From: Syncephalis fuscata
Taxonomy: Eukaryota > Zoopagomycota > Zoopagomycetes > Zoopagales > Piptocephalidaceae
Direction: 5' to 3'
DNA: 64,000 nt
Assembly: GCA_025786725.1 (NCBI GenBank)
Contig: JAHLTZ010000029.1
Location: forward strand, 186,001-250,000
Positions 1 to 13,301 of this stretch are shown here, piece by piece. The notes under the pieces were generated by a model that worked only from the letters and a program-made list of their open reading frames with translations, was not told the DNA's origin and did not search any database. Each line of letters starts with the position of its first letter. Position 1 is the first letter of the stretch. The translations under genes were made by a program, and so were the position numbers.

Positions 1-49
1 AGACTTTGACATATTGCTTGGCAGTAGCATCCATGGGTACTTCAAACAT
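1..49 (-). CDS. 5' end of a gene running off the left edge
   Basis: On the minus strand an ATG at 47-49 opens a 16-codon frame (MFEVPMDATAKQYVKV) that stays open to the window edge. The upstream region is AT-rich and promoter-like. I do not recognise the family from so few residues; this may be a chance frame. Confidence 0.3.
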   Translation of the reverse strand, partial: MFEVPMDATAKQYVKV

Positions 50-575
50 AGTTACATTAAAGACTCCGAGGTGTTTTATTTATAAGTAATGCTAGACTAT
101 TCTGCACTCAATATGCGGGTCTATCTTCTAGATGCTTGAGAATACATAGCTTATCTCTTCCAGCTTCACTTATTCGCTCACTTCCATTCACACGCACTCA
201 CTTTCTCGCCTTTCTTCACTTACTCCTCTCCACTAAGACTTAAATTGTGTCCTACCATCACGCACTAGCACATCACACCATCGCATTATCATCATAGGGA
301 AAGTTCATGTGGTCGATTTACAAACACGCACACAGGCACTCACTTTCTTGCACTCCACAAACTTGAACTTATTCATCTCGTCTTTTTTGTTATTCGGCTG
401 GCTGAAGCTTGCTTTTTCGCATTTCTCATTACTTGCGTTCGATTATCCTTCTATCTACATTCATTATATTTAGTAGACATTCCATAGTTATTATTCGACC
501 AGTTTAATATTGGGTTGACCGAGACGGCACCTACTTCAATAGTGCAATTCTCTTCTAATAATTGTAACAAGCGCC
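50..575. other. Intergenic, probable divergent promoter
   Basis: No coding frame is supported here. The plus strand has pyrimidine-rich runs with many CACT/TCACTT words between about 160 and 370, which look like 5' UTR or promoter composition ahead of the Arf-GAP gene. Confidence 0.4.
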
Positions 576-2999
576 ATGGCACTATCGAAAAAGCAAGATG
601 AGCACCATCTAAAGTAATTGCTATTGAATATATAAAGAATTGCTATACTAAACTATGCTATTAGAGTGCTACGAGAGCTGTTGAAACTACCGGAGAATCG
701 TCAATGTTTCGACTGTCCACAACGTGTAAGTGTGCTCAAGACGGAACAAAGACAAGGTGAATCGTTTGTTAACAGTGTACTTTATTAGGGACCTATCTAT
801 GCCAATATGCTTAATAATACCTTTGTATGCGAGCAATGTTCGGGTTTACAGTAAGTAGGAGGGGGACAGTTTATGTTAAATTAGACCGGTTTAATTGATG
901 TTTGTATCACATTAGTCGAGAATTGACTCATCGAATTAAATCCATTTCTGCATCACGATTTACGTTTCAAGAAATTCAAGCGTTACGCAATGGTGGAAAT
1001 CAGGTATGATAGCGACAATGGCTATTTAATGCTTTAGTGTGTGTGTGTGTGTTTATTGATTGTGTTTATAATAAATAGAAAGCAGCAGCTATTTGGATGG
1101 CTAAATGGGATGACAAAAAGGACCGTGTACCGGCTGTAAGTGATGCCATTCTTATGCGAAAGTATCTACGGCATAAATACGTGGAACGACGATGGATATC
1201 AGATGCACATGAACATTTGTATGAGCCAGCACCTACTGCTCGCTTTTTGGAAAAGACATCTTCATCGTCGTCATCTTTAACTAAATATTATTCTAAAGAT
1301 GATGTTGCTATGCGTCGGATTGGATCTAATCCAAGCGATCTTTCAATTGGCAAACTGGCATCTAGTCCACCCAGTAGCCATGGCAATGTAAGCGATTCAG
1401 GCTCACGAGCCATTGCTATTCGCCAACCTGGCACGCCAACTAGTAAAAATGGGCCATTAAAGAAGATTGGTATTATTAACGTAAATAGTCCACATTCAGT
1501 TACGGTATTTGATCGCTATAATCCAGTAGAGCCAAATAAAGTGGATCAACAACGAGAACGTAGCCATTCCAATGCATCTACTCGGCAATCAGGCTATAGT
1601 GGTAGCAGTCTAGTGGATGATGATGATGATGATGTTAGATACAGATCGGCAGGCGGAAAAGGTCAACGGCCCACTGATTTGACTGTAGTAACACGGCAAT
1701 ACTTGCGAGACACACGGCCAGCCAATACAGCATCTAATTTACCTGAAAATGATCGTGATGGTCTAGCACGTCGTGGTGGTCGGAAAGAACTTGAATACAA
1801 TGGCTATGGTCTAGAGTATAGCGACGAACCAGTCGATGAGTTTTTTGAGATTATGCGTGAACGTGTATCGGGTACACGAAGACCATCCTCGGAAGCCTCA
1901 TCGATTCGTAGTGGTGGCAATAATGGCAATAGTCTAAATAATCCCTTTTCAAAACGATCACAAGGTAAGTAATAGCAATAATAATAATAATAATAACAGT
2001 ATATATATATAACTATATCGCTGATACTATATAGGCTATGATGGATCAAACCTACCATCCGCTTCTAGTAGTGATACTTATCCATCCACAGCGATATCTA
2101 CACCAGATGGTCAACTTATTACATTTGCTGAGTCCCCTCGATCAAATCGACCGGAATTGGTTAGAAATATGAATGCGGCATCAGTCCATTCAAAATCATC
2201 ACTTGACAGTCTACACACTCAAGTTGTTCGACCCAATATTGCCGCATTACAAAATAGTAATGCAGCATTTCAACGATCTGCATCAATGCCTGTTGTACCA
2301 CAAATTGCTTTTAATAATGCGAATATCAATAATGGACAACATTCACCATCTTTCTATCCATCTAATAACTGCCCTCCGGTCAATACAATGACACCGAATG
2401 ACTCGTCATCTATTGGTCAACACGGTCTTCAGCCATTGACGATTATGACCTCAGGTGCTAATCCTCATGGTATGAGACCGGGCATGGCTGGTAATTCATG
2501 GCATGGTTCACTATCAACAATGGGCGGGCCCATTAATGGTAGTAACAATCCATTTATATCCGTATCGCCGGTAAGCAACTCAAGATTTAATATGGCTTCA
2601 GCACCGGTGACACCTACACTCGACTACAATACAAATGGCAATCCTAATGTTACCAATAGTATATATGGCTATCCGCAACTCTCACCTCAGACAGTACAGT
2701 CACATACCCAGCCAGCATCTCCTATTGCTTATCCACCACGGGCAGCTACTCTACCATATGCCAGTGGTAATGGTGGCGGTGCTAATAGTAACACAACACC
2801 TACAAATGCTGGTCAACCTAACAATAACCCATTTATATTTAGTAAGTAGTTTATTAATATTATTACCAGCGTTGTCTAACTAGCTATTATAGATCATATG
2901 CGAGACGCACTATCAGGCCCAACGATACCTTCAAATGATTCTAAAATATACGCCGCTTCACCATCATCTCAACCTATTTATGGTCAGCCATGGTCGTAA
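576..2999 (+). CDS. AGFG-like Arf GTPase-activating protein
   Basis: Predicted GTPase-activating protein for Arf, acting in vesicle formation and cargo sorting. I join seven exons. ATG at 576 gives MALSKKQDEHHLK; later exons give a C4 zinc finger (CFDC...CEQC, about residues 26-51) and the conserved stretch RELTHRIKSISASRFT. The N-terminal 120 residues resemble the AGFG subfamily, including the WDDKK...LRHKYVERRW segment. The rest, over 500 residues, is low-complexity and Ser/Asn/Pro-rich. It has repeated NPF motifs (NNPFSKR, NNPFISV, NNPFIF), which in this family bind EH domains of endocytic proteins. Introns start at about 613, 729, 852, 1001, 1965 and 2842. The last exon ends QPWS-stop at 2999. 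Family assignment is firm; the exact orthologue is not. Confidence 0.88.
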
Positions 3000-3228
3000 T
3001 TCTTTCTGTTTTCTTGTATGCCTCTTATCACTAGCCTATATATATACACACACATAACAATACCAATAATAATGCTAACAATATCATTTATATTTATATA
3101 CTAAAGTTAAAATTTATTCTAATGATGAAAACAGTGCTTTAATGAATAGAAGGATAAATAGTATGTATTTTATCGCTCTAGATTCATTACTATTGTTGTT
3201 GTTGTTGTTTTTATTGCTGTTATTGTTA

Positions 3229-4305
3229 TTATACTGAAGAAATAGACTCGTTTAGTGCAGGCTTTTTACCATAATGACAGTAAAAGTCGCAGCAATATTG
3301 ATTCATATTGGCCTCCTCTCGAAGTGCTTCAATAAGTACACGGATATCATCGAGTGTAATGTTATTGACTGCGGCAAGATGTGGCAGTATTCCACCGAGA
3401 GCATGGTAATAATTAGCCCATGCAAATTTGCCCAACTGTCCTCCCCATTCGCCTACGGGTATTTGATAGACTTCACATTGAACTTCGTCAAGCCCGGCTT
3501 CTGTCATCAAATGACCAAGTTCATCGTTGATTTGAACATGAATGCCGCGCGCTTTTGCAAATGTCTCGACTAGTTTGTGGACTTGTTGACCGACAGGGCC
3601 TGAATTCGTAAAAAGAATATTTAGTTCACTGATTTCGACCCATCCACCTGGTGCAGTAACTCGGGCACAATCAGCAACGTAGCTCTTCCATTTTGACTGG
3701 GGGATGGCCATTGCTAATTGACGATGGTGTACAAAGTCGAAACTATTATTAGAAAATGGGATTTGTGCTATTAATATAATAGTCAATAATATTAGATATT
3801 GCTAACCAATAAGCGGGGCGGTTGTAACTTACGATCAATGATATTGGCCAATTCAAACTGGCAATTATCTGGTAGAGTCACTTCTGGGGAAAGTGGTAAA
3901 ATATCAACACTCATCAAATTACTATTTGAAAACTGTGAGGCCATTTTCTAATTATGGATATCAGGATATCAGGATAACAGGAATCACAGTGGGATTAGAA
4001 CAATGAAATACACCAATAGAACAGTCTATTAACCACCTACCAGCATCCAGCTACAATTACCAGATCCAAGATCTAGTATAGATTGCGGATACCTTATGGG
4101 TGCTGTGTATAACGAACCAGTTGCCATATCAAATAAAATATCTTGTAACACTTGTCTAATGCTATTGTTAGCTACTTTCCATCTTGATTACAGCACTTTA
4201 CCTGTCCATTTCTTTGAAATCGACTGGCAATGCATAGGGCGCGTTATGGGTATTTATGTAGCGTCTACCGCTAACATATGTATATTCGACTAATGAATCC
4301 CGCAT
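3229..4305 (-). CDS. Class I SAM-dependent methyltransferase
   Basis: Four exons join into a 292-residue protein: 4202-4305, 4041-4161, 3833-3947 and 3229-3767. Order: an N-terminal GRRY...YALPVDFKEMDS motif typical of the fungal methyltransferase family; SAM motif I ILDLGSGNCSWML (exon 2); the acidic VDIL that closes motif II (exon 3); then the PFSNNSFDFVHHRQL and TAPGGWVEISE segments of motifs IV and V. The SAM pocket therefore looks intact. Substrate is unknown; relatives are often annotated Coq5/UbiE-like or secondary-metabolite methyltransferases. It stands alone, convergent with the Arf-GAP gene. Exon phases all agree, which supports the model. Confidence 0.85.
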
Positions 4306-4802
4306 TATTGATGCTTAAACAACGAATAACAGTAATATATGTTACTAGAATGCTATAAATAACTAAAATGCTTGATTTGATGAGTTGCACTGAAAATGAT
4401 TTAAATGGTAGAACGAGACACAGCAACACAATATAAGATGTTTGACGACTAGAACAAGAAGGGAAAAGGTTTTATAACCAGGTCTAGAATGCTGCCTGTT
4501 TGCTATTAAACAGGCATCTGTTGAGGTGGCTTCTCTTCATTCAAGTCATTAGGATAAGCCGTTTATGCTTCATACCGGTTCTTGCTTTCATCCACATGTA
4601 CGCATGCCCATTAAACGAGTCGGCACAAGTACTACCATAACAGCTAAAACTCTCCTTGCCTCATGCAGCTTTAGCTGTTATGTTCGTATCGTTGCATGTC
4701 CCATTAGTAAACAGTCAGTAGATACTGGCAAATCTGAAACGACGTAGCATTGTAGTTAGTTTAGGGCACCACATATTAGCGAGAATACCAACAAGTCTTT
4801 AT
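4306..4802. other. Intergenic spacer
   Basis: Lies between the methyltransferase start and the Tad1 stop. No spliced or unspliced frame here resembles a protein. It should hold the methyltransferase promoter and the Tad1 3' end. Confidence 0.4.
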
Positions 4803-6617
4803 TCAATCTGATACATTTTTAACATCATTAAGGCAAAAGTCTTTATAAGCTGTAGGACAAACAATCCAATCTTTAAATGAGTCAGTGGTAATTAATAGGC
4901 CTTTCACGTCCTGGTAAGCTGTTGCTTTCGTCTTGGCTTGTAAATAGGTTTCATTTGGACTGTTATTAAACAATGTAAGTATGTTTAAAGTTTTTACCAA
5001 TACTCATTGTAACCTACTTATCTAAAGGCACTATGGCGGTAAATGCCCGATAAAGCTGCTCTTTGCAAATGAGTGATCTATTTTTAGTAAAAGCACGAAA
5101 ATCAATTTACATAGACAATAGCACATTAGCAATGACGACATTACCGACTAGTAACGGAAAATTGTCCCATTTTATCGCGTGTAGCACCTTGCTTACGACC
5201 TTTAGCAAGAACTTCGGGCCGTACCATGCCTGCACACCAACCAATCGCTAGTCAATCTGCAGTTAGCCGGACAATAGCAGTATGCAGTCCATTACCGATA
5301 ATTACCATTAGCAGAGGAGAGTCGCTGCAAAGTTGGATATCGTACGGTCACCGCCGACTGACTCCATTCAAATGCTGTGTCACAGCTATGGCGCTGTAGC
5401 TGTGTATTCACTTGATAGCCAACCTTTCTTGCTCGATCATTCACTACGGATAGACAAGGATGAGTGGTTGGTTAGAATAGGTGGGTTGATGGTTTACGTT
5501 CGATAGAGGCAACGCGGTCTGTTAGTGCACGTTCCAATGCTCCCGAGTCAAATAGATCTCCGACAATAAGTGAAGTAAGATAGATGGGGGCTATTACGCG
5601 AGAGAGTAATGCGCCTTGTAGACCAAGTACTTGCCAACGAGCAATCTTATCACTAATCAGCAGTATTTGGATGTTAATACCAATAAAGGTTGTACAAACA
5701 ACTATTTAGAAGGTAGTTACCTACAAGACATGCATAGTGTCGGTTCAGCATCCACCCGACCAGGCTTTGTGCGTAACACGCCCAACTGTTCATATCCATA
5801 CCGGCCTCGTTGTAAATTTGATGTAGTTGGTGTATTTATTAATTCATTATTACTATTATTATTGGTATCATCAATTCGACGACGTTTACCAGTTTCAAAT
5901 GCCAATTGACTATCATTTGTTTGTATTGCGGCTAATGCTTCCATTGATGCATCCCACCTAATGATGTTTATTATTTAATTATGAATTATTTGCATATCAT
6001 TATAATACTTACATGGTGCTTGACTGATATACATATGAAATGTAGTATTTAGAGGATCTACCAGTGTAAATGACGGTACATTGTTATCATCTTTAATCTC
6101 GTTCTGTTTAAATAAAGATGGCTTTTGTTCAATAGCTTTTTAATCTCGTCTAGTAAATAGCTAATATGCATATACATCTACAGTTAAATAAAACAATATT
6201 ATAAACGCTCTTCTAGTAAACTTACCGTACAAAATAACGACGTGCCATAATCTCTGCATGTCCATCAAACACAACACTGCCATCCACTGGTAACTGACTC
6301 TCTGCCAAGCATTTTAAGCCAGTTCTATATTAGTAGCATAGTTAGTCGACGGATACTCGTTTTGTTATATAGTATCGACTTTACCCAAGAGCAACACATG
6401 TTATATTAGTATCCGGGCTAGGCTGACAACGATCACGACGACATACAACTATTCCGGCTAATACCGTCCACTCCACCTTTTGTCCGCGTACTACTGGTTT
6501 ACCCGATTTCGGCAATTGTTTCCAGCGATTCAATACTGTGTCAGCCACTTGCTGGGCAAACGGTGTGGACTCGATAGTCGCACTGGTGACGGTGCGTTTT
6601 TTATTTTCTTTTTCCAT
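4803..6617 (-). CDS. TAD1: tRNA-specific adenosine deaminase Tad1/ADAT1
   Basis: Deaminates A37 to inosine in tRNA-Ala (known for the family). The motifs run in order across many short exons. First comes [14 protein letters not shown]...WTVLAGIV near the start. The catalytic GHAEIMARR (zinc His and proton-shuttle Glu) lies at about 6,240-6,270. The second zinc region SQAPC-GDASM is split by the intron near 5,955-6,010, followed by RTKPGR and the third zinc cysteine CMSC-SDKIARW. GRKQG lies at about 5,190. The C-terminal [16 protein letters not shown]...WI ends at 4,803. Start chosen at MEKENKK (6617); an upstream in-frame ATG at 6665 would overlap the divergent neighbour. The frame needs one extra G near 5,954 and 6,130, interpreted as homopolymer undercalls. 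Confidence 0.87.
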
Positions 6618-6638
6618 TAGATTGACGAAAGAAAAGTA

Positions 6639-7739
6639 ATGTGGCCTCGCTCTATGAATCCACAAGTTATTAAACGTGGCTTATGGCCACTTGTCAAACC
6701 AGACGGTAAGAAGCGACAGCTAATAGTAATAATAAACGATAATAGCCATCGATAATAGTAGTTAAATGCAAGTCTTTATTGAATCAACAATCGCGATATT
6801 ATACAAGGCCAGCCACTTGTTGGATTCATCAAACGTCTTTATCGCGGCCCATAGCTATTGGACGGCCAAGTATAGCTAGTTATTCATTCAATTATCAGAG
6901 GCTACAACAACAACAACAACGTATTCTAGTGCGTGCCTATCACCATCGTGGTCCTTCTTTTTGGAAACAATTAACACCACTTTCCAAAGTTGCTGTTGTT
7001 GTAGGCGTCGGAGGAGTTACACTATTTGTATTTCCACCACTTTTGTTTATTGGTGGTCTAGGTTATGGCGTTTATCATCTAGCTAAACGTGTTAATGGCA
7101 TATCATCCTCTTCTTCTGCTAGACATGAAAAGAAACGGCCACCTGATGCGGAGGATATAATACGTAATTGGTTCCATCGACGTCCGCCTACTGCTGCATC
7201 CACCTCAGGAAGCGGTATGCATCCTTTAATGCCATTTGGTCCAATAGGACTGTTCATAACGGGTATAGCTCGTCTAGTACAAGGTTTAGCAGGATCGATA
7301 GGCCAGGTGAAGATACATGCTGATAAGACACACCGTGCTTCAATAGAACAAATTGAACACGTTCTATCAAGTAATTCGAATCGATCTGCTGAAAAAGCAT
7401 TATCGATCTTTTAGAAAACAACTCAATTAGTCATTACGATATGATTTACCGTATAGTATGGCGATGCAGCAAGAGACAGCCAATAGTTCAAATGGTCGAC
7501 CTATTTCTTTTATGGCTGTGGAAATTCGATTTGTTATTAGATCGCACCGTGGTGATTTATTAGCAGATGTAACGGCGATCGGTCAACCACGGCATAATAA
7601 TGATATTCATTTACAGCGACTCTATCTACAATCGTTACGTACAGGTCAACGACTCGAATTACCGTTAAATAACCGACATCGAGGCGGTGGTGGTGGTGGC
7701 AATGATAAAATCATTGATGCTGATTATCGTGTTTTATAA
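6639..7739 (+). CDS. Uncharacterised protein, probably mitochondrial
   Basis: Not recognised by name. A short first exon (ATG 6639) is followed by a long exon to the stop at 7412-7414. The N-terminus is Arg/Ser/Gln-rich and poor in acids, like a mitochondrial presequence. Then comes a hydrophobic segment VAVVVGVGGVTLFVFPPLLF (about residue 85 onward), then a glycine-rich hydrophobic stretch. The second block (7458-7739) ends DADYRVL. It looks like the C-terminal domain of the same protein, but it sits one frame away with a stop between. A splice from about 7,370 to 7,480 would join them in phase, though that intron is longer than its neighbours. Its start lies 21 bp from the divergent Tad1 start. 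Confidence 0.5.
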
Positions 7740-8066
7740 GTGTCATTTTATTCGTTTAATAAATCAATTAACTAAATAGTTGTAAATAACCAAATTAAAT
7801 GGTTTATAAATATACTAGTACTAGTAATAGCCAATTAAATATTACGATGTATTTGCTAACAAAGTAAGCAAGTAAACAAATCAATTTAATATTTAATTAA
7901 ACAGTTCGTAAATCAATAACTATCACTTTTATGCCAATCAGTGCCTTATGTTTTGTTTTGTTTTTCCATCTACACAGAACGCGTCAATAGACACACACAC
8001 ACACACGGTCACTGCTTGTTTTTACTTGCCACGTCTACGATTCTTTCTATTTCTTTATGATTCAAT
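7740..8066. other. Intergenic spacer
   Basis: AT-rich, about 330 bp, with a short (CA)n run near 7,990. It must contain the 3' end of the upstream gene and the promoter of the ELYS-like gene. No gene seen. Confidence 0.4.
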
Positions 8067-11000
8067 ATGGAAAAGACTAGGCTACAGTCTGTGGGTCATC
8101 ACTTTGATGCATCGGTACTTACCACGCATAGCGGTACCTTTGGCGGTGGTTTTGCCACAGGCCATCGACGACCACAATGGATTTATCGATACGATGCACA
8201 ACAGATCGAGGTGCGAACTATGAATAAATTGGCAGAGCATATATTTGCACGTATAACTACAAGCCAACTAGCGTGCGATCTAGCAGATGAAGTAAGTATT
8301 TATGCCACAATATGATATAGTTTTCTTATGTATGACGTCACAGTTAGAAATTGAATATGTGTGCAGTGCTACGCTCTGCAACCTTGACGTGTTGCTTATT
8401 TGCACGGCCGATCGCTTCTCTAATGAAAGTCGTCTATTTGTATACGATCCTTGTCTAGGACGTCAACGACAACTACCGTTACCAAAAGGCCGATCCATCA
8501 CCTGTGCTGCAGTGTCTGCACCCTTTCAGATTCAAGTAAGATACATGTAGCGATTAGATGCATACATTCACTTATATTCAAATAGACACCGTATGAAATG
8601 GAAGAAGAGAACCAGAATGAGGATTGTACAAAGACAATACAATTGCTACTGCTAGGCACTGGTACATCTGAAATGTATATTAATCATTTACTATTATCGG
8701 ATGATCCATTTGGTATAGATCCACTGCTGGATGCAAATGTAAGCTAATTCAATATTTATTATAATATAGTATTTAATATAATGTTATTTATATTAGCACT
8801 ATAAACGTCTTCCAGAATCGCATAGTGGTCCAATTACCTCGATTGCTTGTTGGACCGATGTGCTAACTGAACAGAAACCCTCCAATATTATATGCATTGC
8901 ATGGGGTACAAGCCGTGGTAAAGTGTTGCTAGTTGAGTATCATTTTAATCAAGTAATGTCCAATGGCAGTATTGAAGATCAATTTTACTATATTGAAGCG
9001 ATTGAAATAGCCGATCATGGTAAGTAACATATATATTATTAATTAATCATTGTTAATAAGCAACAATAGGCCAAATCACCCAGATTATTATTCAACCATT
9101 AGAAAATGGCGATACTATATCGGATAGTGCAGAAGAAGCATCAGATGATGGACAAAGTGATGTGGCCAAAGGATGGTATTGTATTGTGGCACAGGATGGC
9201 ACTCAGACACGTGGTAAACCGTATGTAATCTATTGTTGTCATAGACCGGCGATTAACGTATCAATATTAAATCTATAGATCTATAGTACCATTGGTCAGT
9301 GTATGTAAAACGATACCACAAAAGAAGAAATGGATGGCGGTGGGACATGTCACGCCATTTAGTGATAGTGCTCGAACCGGCATTTATGGACGAACACTTT
9401 CTATGGCTTAGTTAAAAGTAATAGAATTGAGCAGTAATAGAATGTAGTATAACTATCGAGTATAGAACAAGATGCTTTATTGCTCTATTCCGTCTATTAT
9501 GCCAAGCATGATCACCATATTGAAGGAAGTACAAGAATGGCTGTTTCGTTACTCGCGTCCAACGGTGAAGGTGTTCAGGCACATGTTAAACGATACAATC
9601 TTAGTAATTTGAATTCAGAACATTTTCTTGTTAGTAATACGTCAAATATAGCTTATTAATCTACACTTACTAAGTATAGCTATTTATTTAGACTATTTAT
9701 CCCGTAGAAACATCTGAAGAGTGTTTCCTCTTGTGTGCTGATCAAATGATATCAATGCCGGCCTCACCAGCACTCTCGTTAGAAATAGAAGATGAAGAAG
9801 AAACAAATCAACGTAAATTAGAACAAGCCAAGGTAAGTCATTATATTGACAGTATTGACATAAACACTAACAGCAATAATATTAATAAATTATTTACGTT
9901 CTAGATGGATTCTGATCATGCAATCGCTCTATTTAAACTATTTCCATACGATAACAAAACAAAAAAGAATATTACAGCAGCACGCAAACTATTTGGTGGC
10001 CATTTATGTATTGACCGTCTATTAACATTTGCCGGTGTTGAAATAGGCAGTCTATATCCACCAAGTAATGAAGGCCAATTAAAAAAGTTGATCTGTGCCA
10101 TTTACGAGTGTGATTTGGATCAAATTAAGAAAGATAGTATTGTAAGTAGTAACTGACAGTATAGATATGTAATTTAATTAATATCTATTTAGGTATATTA
10201 TTTGATACGTGAATGTCAAGATAATACAATTATCAATAGCTTTATACAAAGTCGGTCTATTCCACTGCCATATCAACAAGCTATCACTGGTTATTGGTTA
10301 CTGGACCACGAACGGTATAAGGTATAGATATGCATAATATACTATGTGTATTATAACTAATTATTATTATGATAATAATGGATATATATAATAGGAAAGT
10401 ATTACTTGGCTGTGTATGCCAACAGTTAGTGTTGATTGGCCCGATGACGTATTGGCCATTTTATGTCAATCTCAACTGTACAATTTGGCTGAACAATTTA
10501 TACAAATGAGACAATGGAAACCAAGCTGTTTGACTGGTGTACAGCGCTTATTTGATACATTATTACATACCGATTTATTACAAGCTTTATTGTTACAGGT
10601 AATATATGATGGATATAATATGAATTAATAGAATCTAATATTGTTATACTATATTATTGTTAGCGCCAATATAGTGGACATGAGGTTAATGAACACGGTC
10701 AACTATTTACACAATTACTCGACTATTGCTTTAATGGTAATTACACTATTTGTTTAATTAAATACTTTGATACCAATATTACTATAATGACAATTAGGTG
10801 AAGATATGAAAACAAAGTTAAATCAACTAATGCGTGCAACATTGAACAAAGAAGAAGAAAAACAACTGGCCGAATATTGTGAAGATTTCGAAGCACCTTA
10901 CCGTCTAGATTTTCTTATCATGTATCATGTTCATCATATCAACTATGTAGAGGCTATACAGCTGAACGAACGAGCACGACAACGGGAGGATCCACGACGT

Positions 11001-12843
11001 GCTGTTAGTAGACAAGTAATGAGAAGAAACGCCATTATTGAGAATCTACGTTCTTTACTACCGCGTGTACAGCGCAATGCCATGGAGGTGGGCATGTCTT
11101 TAAATCAAACACTAGGCCAATCATCTCAAAACCAACATTTTCCACTAGTTACACCGCTGTTATCTTCAGTATCAAACGCACGTCATTTGCCACCAACGGC
11201 ACTATCTTCATTGATGCAGTCACCACATGGATCCTATGGACCAGGTATGGGATTGATTCGACATAGTATAGTTGTATATACTTACTAACTAAACTAACAC
11301 TTGATAATATTAACATGAATAGTTGTAGCGAGTGGTTTACCGCCTTTATCAACATCCAAAGATATCAACCAAATTGAAGGTCAATCAGCCGAGGAAAGTG
11401 AAATCAGTTTGTTACGAGTTATAGCCTTGCACCAAGCACGACAGCAGTCACCTCATTTAGCATTGAGTCAACTACTAGAACAAGAACAGCAACAGCAACA
11501 ATCTACGACGTCAGTAAATAAGTTTTCTTCTTCCAATACTGCTAGTGCAGAAACAGCTAACGTATCAGCACATAAGCGTAATCAATCTAATACAAGCAAT
11601 AGTGCTGCAAAACGTGTTCAATCGCCTGAATGGTGAGTCAATATCATTAAATCAACACTGTATCTAATTATCATTTATTAAACAATAGGGCCAAGAGAAT
11701 GGATGCATCATTATCGCCAGTCATGATAGGACATGAAAATGAAGACTCATATAGTAATGATACAGCAAGTAATTATCAACGACGTAAATCCACGCCATTG
11801 CCACCACTACGACGCAATTCACCATTTCCACCTCGTACACCACAATCACCACACCAAGACTCATCGAATGGATCTCGTAAGTATATTGTTATAGCTGTTA
11901 TATATCAATGATACTGAGTCTTTGAATAATTAGCCCATCCTTCTGGTCTAGCATCTAGACAACTACGTGCATCACAAAGGTAAGCATTTATAATTAACTA
12001 GTTAATTATATAACCAATAATATAATATTATATAGACGTGGAAAGGTTAATACAGCCACTTCTTCGGCAACCATTACAAAACATCAATTAATCATGTCAG
12101 AGGATGAAGAGGAAGTGACAGAAACACCAACTCGCAGATCACGCGCTACAAAACACACAACCACCGCTAGTTCAGCTATTACACGATCTGCAAGAAGACG
12201 GCCTAATATAAGACAGCGTGGGGATACTGATGATATAACCCGTACACCTGGTGCTTTTCCAACTGAACAGTCCACCACCAACATGACACCAGCCAAGAAT
12301 TCACGCCCACGCGCCCATTCGCCAAGAAAGAAGACGAAGACTGCAGCGGAACAAGAAGAACTTGTGAGCAGTCGTCGTACTACAAGGGCACGCAATTTAC
12401 CAGCTGTAGAGGATGAGTCCGAAGCATTGAAAAAAATGCCAAGAAATCCATCGTCTCACTTGATACGAAATGGCGATACGCCATGGCCGCCTCGTATTCA
12501 ACCACATACACGTCCACGTAATAATAATAATAATAGCAATAATAATAGCAATCAGCATCGTGGTCGGTCTGGCACATCAAAAAAAGAGATGGAAATGTCC
12601 ACCATGACGCCTAAGACAACACGGCGTACACGGACCAAAGAGTCTGTTGACATAACGGCAGATAACAATAATAACAACAACGGTCAAACATCGTCGCTTT
12701 ATCGCACTCCATCGAAAAAACCGGCTTCTTCTATGACAGAGATTGCCACTGATAATAACAGTACGCCTCAAAGACAAGTCAGGATGCTTACGCGAAGTAT
12801 GCGACGCGCCAATAATGCACATGGTTCAGGAAGCGATGATTAG
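8067..12843 (+). CDS. ELYS/MEL-28-like nuclear pore assembly protein
   Basis: Family role: nucleoporin that recruits the Y-complex to chromatin. About 16 exons of short introns form a protein of roughly 1,300 residues. The first half (8067 to about 9,700: LEIEYVCSATL..., LLLLGTGTSEMYINHLLL, ITSIACWTDVL, WGTSRGKVLLVEY) has the beta-rich repeats expected of a propeller. The middle contains the helical ELYS domain (KLFGGHLCIDRLLTFAG, PYQQAITGYWLLDHERYK, TWLCMPTVSVDWPDDVLAIL, YNLAEQFIQMRQW). The C-terminus from about 11,000 is Ser/Pro/Arg-rich with many SP/TP sites and basic patches (ARRRPNIRQRG) that could bind DNA. One extra T near 9,408 is needed to keep frame before the intron there. The ELYS domain is clear; the propeller is inferred. 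Confidence 0.75.
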
Positions 12844-13301
12844 TTTTAACTTTTTATTAAATTTCATTTATTGATTCAGTATAACTTAAAGTGTTTTAAC
12901 TTAATATAAATTATTATTATTATTATTGTATATTTATATATTCAATGTATAGATTTGTGTACCTGATCTTGGCCAAGACGTTATTGCATTGTTTTATGCT
13001 TAATAAATACTATATTTAACGCCAAGAATTGACATTCCTATTTCATTTATTGCCAAGTGATTTATGCATGTCCCATTTGGTCGCTCTATTAATACCTTTT
13101 ACAGTCATAGATTGTTTTGCAAATAATGTTGGTATGGTCTTTTCGAATGGCATGCATAAGTATATAAAGAGTTGTTTAAACGGAATTATCACAATGTTAT
13201 TTATTAACTAAAACACTTCTATTCTATCATTGCTACACACGCCTACACGCCTAATTTCTTATAATTGATTAACCATTTAGTCACTACCATTACCGCTTAT
13301 C
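12844..13301. other. Intergenic spacer
   Basis: A 60-codon open frame at 13,029-13,211 has no family features and I do not call it. The (ATT)n stretch near 12,905-12,930 is a simple repeat in the ELYS 3' UTR region. Confidence 0.4.

Noticed and set aside
12380-12580. Tyr-rich minus-strand open frame
   Set aside because: Antisense shadow of the Asn-repeat region of the ELYS-like gene.
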